Assembly (NCBI RefSeq): GCF_900141715.1
Contig: NZ_FQYK01000001.1
Span: 682,001 to 746,000, forward strand
Length of the DNA: 64,000 bases
Reading direction: 5' to 3'
Source of the DNA: Algibacter luteus
GTDB lineage: Bacteria; Bacteroidota; Bacteroidia; Flavobacteriales; Flavobacteriaceae
The notes under the pieces: generated by a model
What the model was told of the DNA's origin: nothing
The model's input: only the letters and a program-made list of their open reading frames with translations
Databases searched by the model: none
Part shown: positions 33,368-43,544 of the stretch, piece after piece
Position numbering within the stretch: the stretch's first letter is position 1
How the letters are laid out: each line of letters begins with the position of its first letter
Translations under genes and position numbers: made by a program

Positions 33368-34297
33368 TTGATAAAAGATACAACTAAAGCGCATTTAGCA
33401 TTACTAGCTGCCAATGTTATATATGGCGCCAATTACATTATCGCGAAGGGCATCATGCCTGATAAAATAAATCCTAGCGCTTTTGTTTTTATTCGGCTGT
33501 CTTGCTGTATGATACTTTTTTGGAGTATTAAATTTCTATTTATTAATGAAAAAGTTGAAAGGAAAGATATTTTAATGCTTGCACTTTGTGGTTTATTTGG
33601 AGGTGCTGCCAACCAATTACTTTTTTTTCATGGCATAAATTTAACTTCGCCAATTGATGCCTCCATAATTCAAACGGCCACACCAGTTCTAGTACTCATT
33701 TTTAGTTTTATTATTTTAAAAGAAAGAATTACTAAAAATAAGGTTGTCGGTATAATAATGGCAGGTATAGGAGCCATAGTGTTAATCGTATATGGAAATA
33801 AATCTGTTGGAACAAGTTCATTTTTAGGCAACTTGTTTGTTTTATTGAATGCCTGTAGTTATGGTTTATATCTTGTATTAGTAAGAACTTTAATGAAAAA
33901 ATACCATGCAATTACTGTAGCTAGTTGGGTGTTTTTATTTGGTTTTATTTATGTTTTTCCTTTTGGGATTTCAGATTTTTTAAATACCAATTTTGAATCT
34001 TTTACTACGAATACCTATTTAACTATTGGCTACGTTGTTTTATTCACAACCTTTTTAGCATACTTATTTAACATTTTCGCTCTGAAACATTTGGCACCAT
34101 CTGTTACTAGTAGCTATGTTTACCTTCAACCAGTTGTAAGTTTTATTTTGGTAAGTATTATGGCCTTTGTTTATACTCAAGGGCAATATTCAAAAGACAT
34201 CAATATCATAAAAATTCTATGTTGTATTCTGGTAGCATTAGGTGTATATGTAATTAGTAAACCTCAAAAAAAACAATACTTAAACGCTCCTAAATAA
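33368..34297 (+). CDS. EamA-family (DMT superfamily) transporter
   Basis: A 309-residue membrane protein with ten hydrophobic segments in two EamA repeats: HLALLAANVIYGANYIIAKG in the first half and FVLLNACSYGLYLVLVRTL in the second, each typical for the drug/metabolite exporter superfamily. The substrate (amino acids, nucleosides or others) is unknown. No ATG opens the frame before the first helix, so TTG at 33368 is taken as start; the next in-frame Met comes 30 residues later inside helix 1. It is a single gene in front of ftsX. Confidence 0.87.
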   Translation: MIKDTTKAHLALLAANVIYGANYIIAKGIMPDKINPSAFVFIRLSCCMILFWSIKFLFINEKVERKDILMLALCGLFGGAANQLLFFHGINLTSPIDASIIQTATPVLVLIFSFIILKERITKNKVVGIIMAGIGAIVLIVYGNKSVGTSSFLGNLFVLLNACSYGLYLVLVRTLMKKYHAITVASWVFLFGFIYVFPFGISDFLNTNFESFTTNTYLTIGYVVLFTTFLAYLFNIFALKHLAPSVTSSYVYLQPVVSFILVSIMAFVYTQGQYSKDINIIKILCCILVALGVYVISKPQKKQYLNAPK

Positions 34298-34379
34298 CAA
34301 CAATGTTGATATATTTTAGTTTATATAAATTATGAATGCTTATACTTTATTATTTTTACATCGTTAATCCAATATCTTT

Positions 34380-35258
34380 ATGAGTTCATCCTTCGAAAAG
34401 CACCAAAAACGCAGACTTATTTCTTCGTATTTCTCGGTTGTGTTAAGTATTGCTTTAGTTTTGTTTTTATTAGGATTGCTTGGTATGCTTATTTTAAATG
34501 CAAAAAAAGTATCCGATCATTTTAAAGAACAAGTAGTGGTTACCATTTATTTAAAAGATAATGCCAAAGAAGTAGAAACCAAACAACTTGAAAAAAGTTT
34601 GGCGATGGCAGATTATGTAAAATCTACAGAATACGTTTCTAAAGAGCAGGCTGCCGAATTTATGAAAGCTGAAAATGGTGAAGATTTTATGGATTTTGTG
34701 GGTTACAATCCATTACAAAACTCCATCGATGTGCATTTAAAAGCCGATTTTGTAACTTCTGAACATCTTGAAAAGATTTCTACTGAAGCCTTAAATAAAA
34801 ACTTTGTGGACGAGGTTACTTACGATAACGATCTGGTTAATTTAATGAACGACAACGTTAAAAAAATTAGTTTCTGGGTACTCATCATTAGCGGAATATT
34901 TACGTTAATAGCCGTTTTACTTATTAACAGTTCGATAAGATTAGCTGTTTATTCCAAACGATTTACCATTAAAACCATGCAAATGGTAGGTGCTACCAAA
35001 CAATTTATTCGCAGACCCTTTGTTTGGAAAAGTGTGCGTTTAGGAATGATTGGGGCCTTTTTAGCCTTAATAGGTATGGCGCTTGTTTTGTACTATTTAA
35101 ATAAAACTTTCGCAGAACTGGAATTGCTAAGTAATCCCATTTTAATGGCTCTTTTATTCGTTTTAATATTTGCCTTAGGTATCATTATTACTTGGATAAG
35201 CACCCATTTTGCAACACAACGTTTTTTAAATTTAAAAACTGATGAGCTCTATTATTAG
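34380..35258 (+). CDS. ftsX: Cell division protein FtsX
   Basis: A 292-residue membrane protein of the FtsEX ABC-like complex. After a short cytoplasmic head comes TM1 (about 20-42), a large extracellular loop (about 43-165, VSDHFKEQVVVTIYLKDNAK...), and three more helices near 165-190, 218-240 and 258-280. FtsEX recruits and activates cell-wall hydrolases at the division septum; ftsE is not in this window. It starts a run with the DUF3098 gene, 87 bp downstream. Confidence 0.93.
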   Translation: MSSSFEKHQKRRLISSYFSVVLSIALVLFLLGLLGMLILNAKKVSDHFKEQVVVTIYLKDNAKEVETKQLEKSLAMADYVKSTEYVSKEQAAEFMKAENGEDFMDFVGYNPLQNSIDVHLKADFVTSEHLEKISTEALNKNFVDEVTYDNDLVNLMNDNVKKISFWVLIISGIFTLIAVLLINSSIRLAVYSKRFTIKTMQMVGATKQFIRRPFVWKSVRLGMIGAFLALIGMALVLYYLNKTFAELELLSNPILMALLFVLIFALGIIITWISTHFATQRFLNLKTDELYY

Positions 35259-35345
35259 GTATTGAAAACTTAAATTACAATACTATTAACATGAGGTTTT
35301 CAAATAAATCATTTAATTTGCATAAAAATTCGACAGAATTTAGCC

Positions 35346-35606
35346 ATGGGAGAAAAGAAACGAAAAGAAGCAGCAAAACCAATATTTGTATTCGGAAAGA
35401 AAAACTATAAATTTATGTTTATTGGTTTAGCTTGTATTGCACTTGGTTTTATTTTAATGTCTGGCGGTGGTAGTGACGACCCTAACGTTTTTAATCCTGA
35501 AATTTTTAGCTGGAGACGTATTAGATTAGCTCCAACATTGGTGCTTATAGGGTTTGGTATACAGATTTATGCGATTCTATTAAATCCAGATAAGGAGAAA
35601 TCTTAG
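35346..35606 (+). CDS. DUF3098 small membrane protein
   Basis: An 86-residue protein with two hydrophobic segments (about 21-39 and 62-78) joined by a short loop; MGEKKRKEAAKPIFVFGKKNYKF is a basic cytoplasmic head. It fits DUF3098, a Bacteroidota family that I remember between ftsX and uppP. A link with the divisome or undecaprenyl lipid cycle is therefore suggested by neighbours only. In this genome uppP is 9 kb further on (see findings). Confidence 0.85.
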   Translation: MGEKKRKEAAKPIFVFGKKNYKFMFIGLACIALGFILMSGGGSDDPNVFNPEIFSWRRIRLAPTLVLIGFGIQIYAILLNPDKEKS

Positions 35607-35623
35607 TCCTTATCAAAAGTGTT

Positions 35624-36595
35624 CTACATATAAACTTCTAGTAAAGTGGCACCTTTCGTTTTGATATGAATATCATTTAAACAAGCAGGAATTAACATGG
35701 TTTCTCCGAGATTTAGTTGGTATTTAGCACCATTAGATTCTAAAACCGCATCTCCTTCAACACACATATAAATTACAAATGAATCTAGATTAGAATAATC
35801 TTTTGTAACCCCTTCAGTTAACTTAAGAATGTTTGTTTTAAAATAAGGCGAATGCACCAACGTATTTGATTCATTTTCTTTAGCACTGTAGTTCGTTTTA
35901 TAGTTTTTGTGATGCTCAAAATCAATGGCATCAATAGCCAAATCGTTATGTAATTCGCGTTTTTGACCGGTTTTGGCATCTACCCTATCGTAATCATAAA
36001 TACGATATGTAATGTTTGAAGTTTGTTGGATTTCAGCTAATAAAACACCTGCGCCAATAGCGTGAACTCTACCTGTTGGGATGTAATAGGTATCACCTTT
36101 TTTAACTTTTTCAGCATTTAAGATTTCTAATACGGTCCCGTTTTCCAATTTTTCCAAATAGGTGTCTTTATTCACTTTTTGGTTAAATCCAACAATGAGT
36201 TCGGCATTTTCATCGGCCTCCATGATATACCACATTTCATTTTTACCAAACGAATTGTGACGCACTTTAGCTAGTTTGTTACTTGGATGCACTTGAATAG
36301 ACAGCGGGGTTTTAGCATCAATAAACTTTATGAGTAAGGGAAATTCTTCACCAAAATTCTGGTAAACACTTTTTCCTAAAAAGTCAGAAGTAAATTTTGT
36401 AATTAAATTATTAATCGTTTCACCTTTTAATTCACCTTCGGCTACAACCGTATTAAATTCTTCTACATCTGAAATTTCCCAAGACTCTCCAATGGATTCT
36501 TCTTGATAGTTTTTATTTAAAACGGTTTTTAATTTGTCGCCACCCCAAATGCGATAACAAAATATAGGTGAGAATTTAAGTGGGTATAATTGCAT
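35624..36595 (-). CDS. manA: Mannose-6-phosphate isomerase, class I
   Basis: A 323-residue cupin enzyme that interconverts mannose 6-phosphate and fructose 6-phosphate. IWGGDKLK near the N terminus, LSIQVHPSNKLA and the zinc-site pieces KNEMWYIMEA and YYIPTGRVHAIGAG are the family motifs. I start at ATG 36595 (QLYPLKFSPIF); an open frame reaches 36649 but would overlap the kinase gene. It is the last gene of the five-gene minus-strand run, 34 bp after the glycerate kinase. In this context it would bring mannose released from mannosylglycerate into glycolysis; the needed mannokinase is not in the window. Confidence 0.93.
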   Translation of the reverse strand: MQLYPLKFSPIFCYRIWGGDKLKTVLNKNYQEESIGESWEISDVEEFNTVVAEGELKGETINNLITKFTSDFLGKSVYQNFGEEFPLLIKFIDAKTPLSIQVHPSNKLAKVRHNSFGKNEMWYIMEADENAELIVGFNQKVNKDTYLEKLENGTVLEILNAEKVKKGDTYYIPTGRVHAIGAGVLLAEIQQTSNITYRIYDYDRVDAKTGQKRELHNDLAIDAIDFEHHKNYKTNYSAKENESNTLVHSPYFKTNILKLTEGVTKDYSNLDSFVIYMCVEGDAVLESNGAKYQLNLGETMLIPACLNDIHIKTKGATLLEVYM

Positions 36596-36629
36596 GTAAT
36601 CTGTGTCTGTTTTTTTTACCAATAAATAA

Positions 36630-37754
36630 TTAAAATTTTTGATTAACAAATTCTGCTGCTAATAGTTTTAAATATTTGTAACCATTTTGCATAGCGTCTT
36701 CTAAAGAATTTGCTTTTTTTATTACAGCACCCACATAACAAATACCTAAATCGTTAGCCTGTTTTATTGAAAGCGTAACACTCCCACACAAAGCGGCCAC
36801 AGGAATATTATATTTCTTAGCAGATTCTAAAACCCCACTAATAGTTTTTCCAGAAAGTGTTTGCGAATCAAGTTTACCCTCACCTGTTACTATCCAATCT
36901 GCCTCTTTAATTTTATCATCAAAACCTATTAAATCTTTAATCAAATCAATACCAGATTTTAAGTCTGCATTTAAAAAGGTAAAAGTTCCTGCACCCATTC
37001 CACCCGCAGCTCCAGTTCCTTTTATCTTCTGAACATCAATATTAAATTGCTTTTTAAAAAGCATTGCTATATTCTTTAAGCCATCATCTAGATTTTTAAT
37101 TTCTGTTTCTGATGCACCTTTTTGAGGTCCATAAATATAAGCTGCACCTTCCTTTCCGTACAAAGGGTTGGTAACATCGCATGCTACTTTAAATTTTATA
37201 TGTTTCAAACCCGAAAGCACCTTGTGGGTATTAATAGCATGGATTTTATTTAAATTCTTTCCAATTGGCAATAAGTCTTTTCCGTTTTCGTCTTCAAACT
37301 TAAAACCCAATGCGGTTGCCATTCCTATGCCACAATCGTTAGTCGCACTTCCTCCAATGCCTAAAATTATGGTTTTGGCGCCCTTATCAATGGCATCTAC
37401 AATGAGTTCACCCGTGCCCAACGTAGTGGTGAAGTAACAATTTTGTTCTTCCTTTTTTAATAGATGCATACCTGAAGCTTCAGCCATTTCAATAAACGCT
37501 GTTTCAATAGTGTCCATAAACAAATAAGACGATTCTATGGGCCGAAACAAAGGGTCGTTTACCTTAATTTTAATTCGCTTACCTTGTAGGTGGTACTCTA
37601 GAACATCTATGGTTCCATCGCCCCCATCTGCTAACGGCAGCTTTATAATTTGAGCATTAGGAAAAGTTTCTTTAATACCTTCTTCCGCAGCAGCACAAAA
37701 TTGCATTCCCGTTAAAGACTCTTTAAACTTATCTGGTGCAAGTACTATTTTCAT
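36630..37754 (-). CDS. Glycerate 2-kinase (GlxK/GarK type)
   Basis: A 374-residue kinase of glycerate kinase family type I. MKIVLAPDKFKESLTGMQFC is the diagnostic start, followed by LPLADGGDGTID, GIGGSATNDCGIGMA, GAAGGMGAGTF and DWIVTGEGKLDSQTLSGKT. The product is 2-phosphoglycerate, directly a glycolytic intermediate. It lies 20 bp after the symporter stop and 34 bp before manA, clearly in one operon. Its pairing with a GH63-like hydrolase strongly suggests that glycerate is one product of the pathway. Confidence 0.94.
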   Translation of the reverse strand: MKIVLAPDKFKESLTGMQFCAAAEEGIKETFPNAQIIKLPLADGGDGTIDVLEYHLQGKRIKIKVNDPLFRPIESSYLFMDTIETAFIEMAEASGMHLLKKEEQNCYFTTTLGTGELIVDAIDKGAKTIILGIGGSATNDCGIGMATALGFKFEDENGKDLLPIGKNLNKIHAINTHKVLSGLKHIKFKVACDVTNPLYGKEGAAYIYGPQKGASETEIKNLDDGLKNIAMLFKKQFNIDVQKIKGTGAAGGMGAGTFTFLNADLKSGIDLIKDLIGFDDKIKEADWIVTGEGKLDSQTLSGKTISGVLESAKKYNIPVAALCGSVTLSIKQANDLGICYVGAVIKKANSLEDAMQNGYKYLKLLAAEFVNQKF

Positions 37755-37773
37755 TTAAAAAGTATAAAATTGA

Positions 37774-39420
37774 TTATCTAAAAATAGCAGGTATAAAATA
37801 ACTTAATATTACAATTGTAATAAAAAACACAATTAAAATATATACTTCTTTAATCATGAAATCTTTTCTTTTTATTGCCACATTAAAATTAGAAATCTTC
37901 TTAATCTCTACATGTTTTGTAAGTGCACTAACCATATAGGCAATGACAACAGACAGTACAACACCTGTAAAATTAAGCCAAATCCAAAAAATATGAATCC
38001 CTAAATCAATATGCAATATTTCCTGAATGGTTTTAGAGAAGATAAGATTTATTAAAACCGCAAGAATTATTCCAGCATTCATACCAATATGATTTACTTT
38101 TTTTGAAAAAAACGCTAATACAAATGTTACTAAAACTGGACCATAAAAAACAGACCCAATGGCATTTATAATTTCAATTACTGCGCTTTTACTACCTCCA
38201 AATAAAAATGCACTTGTTATACAAACTACGCCCCAAAACACAACCGATGCTTTTGAAATTATCATGTATTTTTTATCACTTAATTTCTGCTTTCCTCTAT
38301 TAAAAAAATCTTCCACCGTAACAGCCGATAGAGAATTTACAGTAGAACTTAAGGACGACATAGCAGCTGAAAGTATCCCAACCATTAATATCCCAATAAG
38401 TCCGTGAGGTAAATATTTCATTATAAAAACCGGAATCATTAAGTCTGCTTTTATACCATTTTTTGCAAATTCTTCAGGGAAATACTTTTGAGTTGTATCC
38501 GCTATATCTTGTAAAAAGTCTGGTGCTAACGTTACTAAACCACCAATTACAAGCCCCATAATGCAATATATAAATACTACAGGAAATCTTAAAAGACCGT
38601 TTGCCAACAATAATTGGCGTATAGTTTTTTCGCTTTTTGCCGACAATAAGCGTTGTGCTTGAGTTTGATCGCAGCCGTAATACGAAGCATATAAAAAGAA
38701 CCCACCTAAGACCATAGGTAGAAACCCATATTCATTGCCTTCACCAATTCCTAGATTTAAATCGATAACCTTTAATCGATCTGGATTAAACCCTTCGGAA
38801 AGACCACCATAATCTTGTAATAAGTTCCATCCAAAGTATAAGCAAATAATTAATCCCAAAAACAAAATAATCATTTGAATGGCATCACCCCAAACAACCG
38901 CTTTCATTCCGCCTTGCCAAGAGTAAATTATAGTAATAACGCTTATAATTAAAATAGTGTAAACAAAGTCTATGTCTAAAACAGCTTGCAAAATAATAGC
39001 TATGGTATACACCATTACACCTGTTGCTAAAGCACGACTTATTTGAAAAACGACACTTAAGATAAGCCTAGTAGAAGGACTGAATCGCTTTTCTACAAAC
39101 TCATAAATACTAACGACTCCCGAACGAAATAATGGAGGGATAATTACAATCATTATAAATATCATCGCAAGTGGAACTGCAAATTCGAAAGTTAACCACT
39201 TCATTCCTCCACCTAATTTTAAACCTACAAATGCAGGAGCCGATATAAAACTTATGGCCGATAATTGAGTAGCCATTGTCGATAAACTTAATGGAAACCA
39301 CCCCATACTTTTGCCTCCTAAGAAATAGTCTTTCGAATCTTTATTATCTTTAAAAAAGAATCCCATTCCTAAGAAAAATATAATGTAAAATATAACAATA
39401 CTATAGTCTAGCCAATTCAT
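37774..39420 (-). CDS. Sodium:solute symporter (SSS/SLC5 family)
   Basis: A 548-residue inner-membrane transporter with about 13-14 helices. Near residue 30-50 is the SSS signature YFLGGKSMGWFPLSLSTMAT; MKAVVWGDAIQMIILFLGL and GILMVGILSAAMSSLSSTVNS follow in the usual places, the last forming the sodium site helix. It resembles the sugar-type subgroup (SGLT-like) more than the amino-acid type. As it sits between the GH63-like hydrolase (53 bp) and the glycerate kinase (19 bp), it probably imports the intact glycoside by sodium symport. Confidence 0.9.
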   Translation of the reverse strand: MNWLDYSIVIFYIIFFLGMGFFFKDNKDSKDYFLGGKSMGWFPLSLSTMATQLSAISFISAPAFVGLKLGGGMKWLTFEFAVPLAMIFIMIVIIPPLFRSGVVSIYEFVEKRFSPSTRLILSVVFQISRALATGVMVYTIAIILQAVLDIDFVYTILIISVITIIYSWQGGMKAVVWGDAIQMIILFLGLIICLYFGWNLLQDYGGLSEGFNPDRLKVIDLNLGIGEGNEYGFLPMVLGGFFLYASYYGCDQTQAQRLLSAKSEKTIRQLLLANGLLRFPVVFIYCIMGLVIGGLVTLAPDFLQDIADTTQKYFPEEFAKNGIKADLMIPVFIMKYLPHGLIGILMVGILSAAMSSLSSTVNSLSAVTVEDFFNRGKQKLSDKKYMIISKASVVFWGVVCITSAFLFGGSKSAVIEIINAIGSVFYGPVLVTFVLAFFSKKVNHIGMNAGIILAVLINLIFSKTIQEILHIDLGIHIFWIWLNFTGVVLSVVIAYMVSALTKHVEIKKISNFNVAIKRKDFMIKEVYILIVFFITIVILSYFIPAIFR

Positions 39421-39473
39421 AATTTAAAGTTTTTTAGTGTTCTTATATCAAATTTTAATATAAAAACATGTAT

Positions 39474-40778
39474 TTAGCGATTCAACAAATCAATAAGTAA
39501 CGCAGCACTCCATGAAAAATTATTACCTCCATAGCCAGCTTTTCCGGTATCATGGATTTCCTTTCTGGAATCAAAATACTCGTAAAACCCATTGTTTTCA
39601 AGAATTTCAATAGTATCCTGTTTTACACGTTGTGCAATATCTTTAAATCCATATTGAGATAACCCATTAAATAATATCCAATTCAGGTTTATCCAAACTG
39701 GACCTCTCCAATATTTTTTAGGGTTAAAACGCTCATTAGTTGGATCGAATGATGCACATAAATATTGATTTTCATTACCAAACTTATCCATCATCACTTT
39801 TACCAATGAAGACGCCTGTTCTTTGCTGGGTATATTTGCATATAAAGGTGAAAAAGAAGATGATGAAATATATCTTAATGGGTTTTCATTTCGCAAATCG
39901 TAATGAACATAAACACCTAATTCCTCATCAAATAGTTTTTTATTAAAATTAGTAATACTTTTTTCTTGCCACTTTTGAAGTTGTTTTACCTTCTCATCAT
40001 GACCACCTATTAACTGGTAAATTTTAATAAGGCTTTCGTTGGATTTTATCAACATTGAGTTAAATAATGGATCTTGTACTAAAAAAGGTGAAAGTTCCGC
40101 TATTTTCTCGTCGTTATAATTATGTTCTTTGGCAATATCAATGATATATAAATAATGATCGTATTCTCTTTTTGATGGCCTCTGAGAAGCATCAACATGT
40201 GTTGTATCTCGTCTTTCAAAAGTATACTCTGGCGGATTCATTGTATCCCAAATATCATCCCAAATAGGTGAATTATCTGTACCAGATTCCCAGTTGTGGT
40301 ATATGTATACAAGCCCTTCGCCTTTTGGATCACGATTCTTATAGAAATATTCATGATTAAAATAAACCTTGTCTATAACCGTTTTCAAAAAATTTAATGT
40401 AGCTTCTTTATTAGAACTAATTCGATATAACTCTTCTAACACAAATCCTGTAACCGGTGGCTGTGTCATTCCTGTTGATTTGTATTTTTTAGAAGATTCT
40501 GGATGCAAATCTGATCGGTGAAAATCGGGACCTGGAAAATAAGAATCACTATCAGTATGAAAAATGATATGCGGTATAAATCCATTTTCCCATTGCGCAT
40601 CTAAAAGGGTTTCTATTTCGGCTTCGGCCTTTTTCATATCAAAATGAGCGAATCCTATTGCTATTAAACCAGAATCCCAAAACCATTGAAATGGATATAA
40701 ATTTGCACATGGAATACTAAAACCATCTTTCCAGTTGTTATTGAGAACATGAATAGCCTCTTTCTGTAAATTTTTCAT
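39474..40778 (-). CDS. GH63-like mannosylglycerate/glucosylglycerate hydrolase
   Basis: A 434-residue (alpha/alpha)6-barrel glycosidase of the MGH/GH63 type. The motif FQWFWDSGLIAIGFA (about 30-44), WENGFIPHIIFH (63-74), WESGTDNSPIWDD (163-175, with D168 as probable general acid), YWRGPVWINLNW, and near the C terminus FYEYFD (E400 probable base) with GYGGNNFSWSAAL match mannosylglycerate and glucosylglycerate hydrolases known from Thermus and Mycobacterium. There is no signal peptide, so it works in the cytoplasm on imported substrate. I chose ATG 40778; a frame open to 40811 gives a shorter helix-breaking tail. Neighbouring glycerate kinase and manA point to mannosylglycerate. Confidence 0.82.
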   Translation of the reverse strand: MKNLQKEAIHVLNNNWKDGFSIPCANLYPFQWFWDSGLIAIGFAHFDMKKAEAEIETLLDAQWENGFIPHIIFHTDSDSYFPGPDFHRSDLHPESSKKYKSTGMTQPPVTGFVLEELYRISSNKEATLNFLKTVIDKVYFNHEYFYKNRDPKGEGLVYIYHNWESGTDNSPIWDDIWDTMNPPEYTFERRDTTHVDASQRPSKREYDHYLYIIDIAKEHNYNDEKIAELSPFLVQDPLFNSMLIKSNESLIKIYQLIGGHDEKVKQLQKWQEKSITNFNKKLFDEELGVYVHYDLRNENPLRYISSSSFSPLYANIPSKEQASSLVKVMMDKFGNENQYLCASFDPTNERFNPKKYWRGPVWINLNWILFNGLSQYGFKDIAQRVKQDTIEILENNGFYEYFDSRKEIHDTGKAGYGGNNFSWSAALLIDLLNR

Positions 40779-40868
40779 CAATTGTATTTTTATTTTAAAA
40801 AAGCTCACCACTTACACTTAGCCGCAAGTGATGAGCAATTAAACTAAACTCAAACTAATTTATACTTT

Positions 40869-43463
40869 TTAAAAGTTAAATGTAGCGTTAAAAAACACTC
40901 TTGTTGGTAACACTGGTCTACCAACGAAGAATTCTTCTTCAGTTTGACTATTATTTAGTCTAGGTGAACCTTCGGTAATTCCATCTGAATTAAGCATGTT
41001 AAATACCTGCATACCTAATCTTAAAGATTCATTACCTTCTCCTACCGGAAATGTATAACCTAAATTTAAATTTGCTAGTCCAATGGCATCTAATTCTATT
41101 GAATTGGTATCATTCGTGAATTTTTTACCTGTGTAATTATAAGTTAAACTACCATCAAAATTAGAATCATCATAATCTAATGCAAAAGTAGAAATAAAAT
41201 TAGGTTGTCTTCGTAACTCATTACCCTCAATTGCAGGGTTTGATGTCGATTTTGTGATTTCGTGATCTTGATAAGTTACCGATCCTGAGAAGTTGAAGTT
41301 ATCTGCAAACCCCCATCTCCAAGTACCCTCAATACCTGTTGTTCTTGTATCTTGGGTATCGACTTCTTCTATAAATCCACCACCTGGGGCATTTACAAAA
41401 CTAATTGCTCTTCTATCTGATAAATTAACGTTGTACAAAGCGACGGTACCCGAAAATTTACTTTTTCCATATTTAATACCTAATTCTCCTTGTACAATTC
41501 TTTCTGTATCATAAGAATTTGGATTGCCAAAACCATCAAATTTAGTTCCTCTTAATTCTGGGAAGAAATAACCTCTTGAAAAGTTTCCATAAGCGCTTAA
41601 ATCATCGTTAACTTTATATAAAGCTGCTAATGCAACAGCAAAATCATCTGCCGAAACATGACCTCTCGTCCAACTTCCATTCCCCCAGGTTACATTATCT
41701 AAGTTTGCTATTCCAGTGTTATCAACGGCAAATGATGAGGTCCCCTCATTTTCAATATCTCCAGAAGCTCTTTCATAACGAATACCAATGTCTAAATTCC
41801 AACGGTCTAACTTAATTTCATCAGTTACAAAAACTGCTATTTTATTACTATTAATATTTCTGTTGGTATAAGCCGTACCTCTATTAGTTACCCCATTAAT
41901 AGAATAACCAGACAACTCCACCAAAGCGGGTCTGTCGTTATACTCTCCTAAATAGTTAGTAATCACATTAAAATCGCCAGCTTGTGATCTAGACATAAAT
42001 GAACCAAATGTTAAACTGTGGTTCCCACTAGTTTTTGTGATTTTTAAATCGGCCATTAATTCTGTTAATGGTCTGCTTCTATCTAAAATTCTATTTTCGA
42101 ATAATAAAGCATCTGCCGGTAAAGCTTGTCCATTTAAATACGTAAATGATCCTCCTGCTAAACCTCGGGCATCTAAATATTCTTGTTGCGTTTCAACAAC
42201 TTTTGCTCCACTAACTCCACTACCATCTAAAAAGAGATTAAATTGATGCTTGTATCTAGAATATCTCAATTTAGCATCTAATTTTAAATCATCAGAAAAG
42301 TTGTGTTTAAAGTTAGTTAAGAAATATCCACCCTTTGTTACAACACCATCTTCTATAGGCGAATTATAAATTCCATCTGGTGTCATATATGAAATATCTG
42401 ATGCTGCAGCGGTTTGTAATGTGAATATTTCATTTCCATCGTTTCCAGTTGGACGATTACGTGAACCACCTTCCAAAGGATATGGTAAAAAGAATTGCAC
42501 ATTATCATCAATAAACTGTCCTGAAAAAGTAATTGAACCTTTTTCTGTTAAATGCTTAAGATTTCCTCTTAATTGAAATCCTTCTGTTGGTAAACCCGTT
42601 TTTAATGGGCCTTCATCATATCTGTAAAATCCAGATAATGCATAAAAGGTATTTGAATTTTCACCTCCCAAAGGACCACTAGTTAAAAAGTCTGCTTTAT
42701 ATCTTGAATTAGAAGCGATTTCAGTTTTCAATATATTTTTTGGTTTAGCATTTCCTGTTACACTTGTATAGTTTATAATACCAGCAACTGAACCTACACC
42801 ATATAATATTGATGAACCACCACGAACAAATTCTAAGCTTTTCATTCCTAAATCGTTTCTAAAATAAACGTCGTGTGCAGAAGAATTCAATCCAAACGTA
42901 CTTAAAACAGGCATTCCATCTATTTGAAGTGGATTAAACTGATACTGTCCTCCCGAAGGTAAACCCCTAACAAAAATGTTTGAAGCAACTTCACCACCAC
43001 CACCTTCGGCGGTAATTCCTGGTACGCTTCTTAAAATATCAGCTTGACTACTTGTTGCTTTTTGCGCAAGTACTTGAGCACCATATGACGTAATTGACAA
43101 TGGTGTTTCCTTCTGAGATCTCGTTGTTGAGGTTGCTGTTAAAACCACTTCATCTAAAGTGTTTCCTCCCTCAACCAAAACAATTTGCAAAGTTACAGGC
43201 GACCCATTTAATACCACCGTTTTCTCTTGAGTTTCATACCCTAAAAAAGATATCTTTACTTTTTGTTCTCCAGTCAAATCTGTTGAAAAACTGAAGTTAC
43301 CATCAAAATCGGTTGTTGCTCCCGACGTACTTCCAATAATTAAAACGTTTGCCCCTATTACAGGAACTCCTGCTTTATCTAGTACATTACCAGAAATTTC
43401 TGTTTGTGAAAATGAAGTAAATATGCCAAAAACACATGTTACTATAAAAATAATTTTTTTCAT
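40869..43463 (-). CDS. TonB-dependent receptor with CarboxypepD_reg-like domain
   Basis: An 864-residue outer-membrane transporter. Signal peptide about 1-19, then a carboxypeptidase-regulatory-like beta domain (about 21-108, ISGNVLDKAGVPVIGANVLI) as in SusC-type receptors, a plug (about 115-235, QKETPLSITSYGAQVL, LRSVPGITAE, IFVRGLPSGG) and a 22-strand barrel ending RVFFNATFNF. No SusD partner is present, so it is a stand-alone importer for a small molecule rather than a polysaccharide. It is the first of the five-gene run and lies next to the LacI operators. Substrate by context: mannosylglycerate or a similar glycoside. Confidence 0.92.
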   Translation of the reverse strand: MKKIIFIVTCVFGIFTSFSQTEISGNVLDKAGVPVIGANVLIIGSTSGATTDFDGNFSFSTDLTGEQKVKISFLGYETQEKTVVLNGSPVTLQIVLVEGGNTLDEVVLTATSTTRSQKETPLSITSYGAQVLAQKATSSQADILRSVPGITAEGGGGEVASNIFVRGLPSGGQYQFNPLQIDGMPVLSTFGLNSSAHDVYFRNDLGMKSLEFVRGGSSILYGVGSVAGIINYTSVTGNAKPKNILKTEIASNSRYKADFLTSGPLGGENSNTFYALSGFYRYDEGPLKTGLPTEGFQLRGNLKHLTEKGSITFSGQFIDDNVQFFLPYPLEGGSRNRPTGNDGNEIFTLQTAAASDISYMTPDGIYNSPIEDGVVTKGGYFLTNFKHNFSDDLKLDAKLRYSRYKHQFNLFLDGSGVSGAKVVETQQEYLDARGLAGGSFTYLNGQALPADALLFENRILDRSRPLTELMADLKITKTSGNHSLTFGSFMSRSQAGDFNVITNYLGEYNDRPALVELSGYSINGVTNRGTAYTNRNINSNKIAVFVTDEIKLDRWNLDIGIRYERASGDIENEGTSSFAVDNTGIANLDNVTWGNGSWTRGHVSADDFAVALAALYKVNDDLSAYGNFSRGYFFPELRGTKFDGFGNPNSYDTERIVQGELGIKYGKSKFSGTVALYNVNLSDRRAISFVNAPGGGFIEEVDTQDTRTTGIEGTWRWGFADNFNFSGSVTYQDHEITKSTSNPAIEGNELRRQPNFISTFALDYDDSNFDGSLTYNYTGKKFTNDTNSIELDAIGLANLNLGYTFPVGEGNESLRLGMQVFNMLNSDGITEGSPRLNNSQTEEEFFVGRPVLPTRVFFNATFNF

Positions 43464-43544
43464 TTTATTTAGAATTAGTTAATTTGAAGGCTAATTTATA
43501 AGCAAGTTCCTAATAAAAATGCTAAAAAATTGCAATAAATTCAC

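Noticed and set aside
35624-43463. Sugar locus as a polysaccharide utilisation locus
   Set aside because: No SusD, no secreted or surface glycosidase and no sulfatase is present; the only hydrolase is cytoplasmic, so a small solute is a better substrate.
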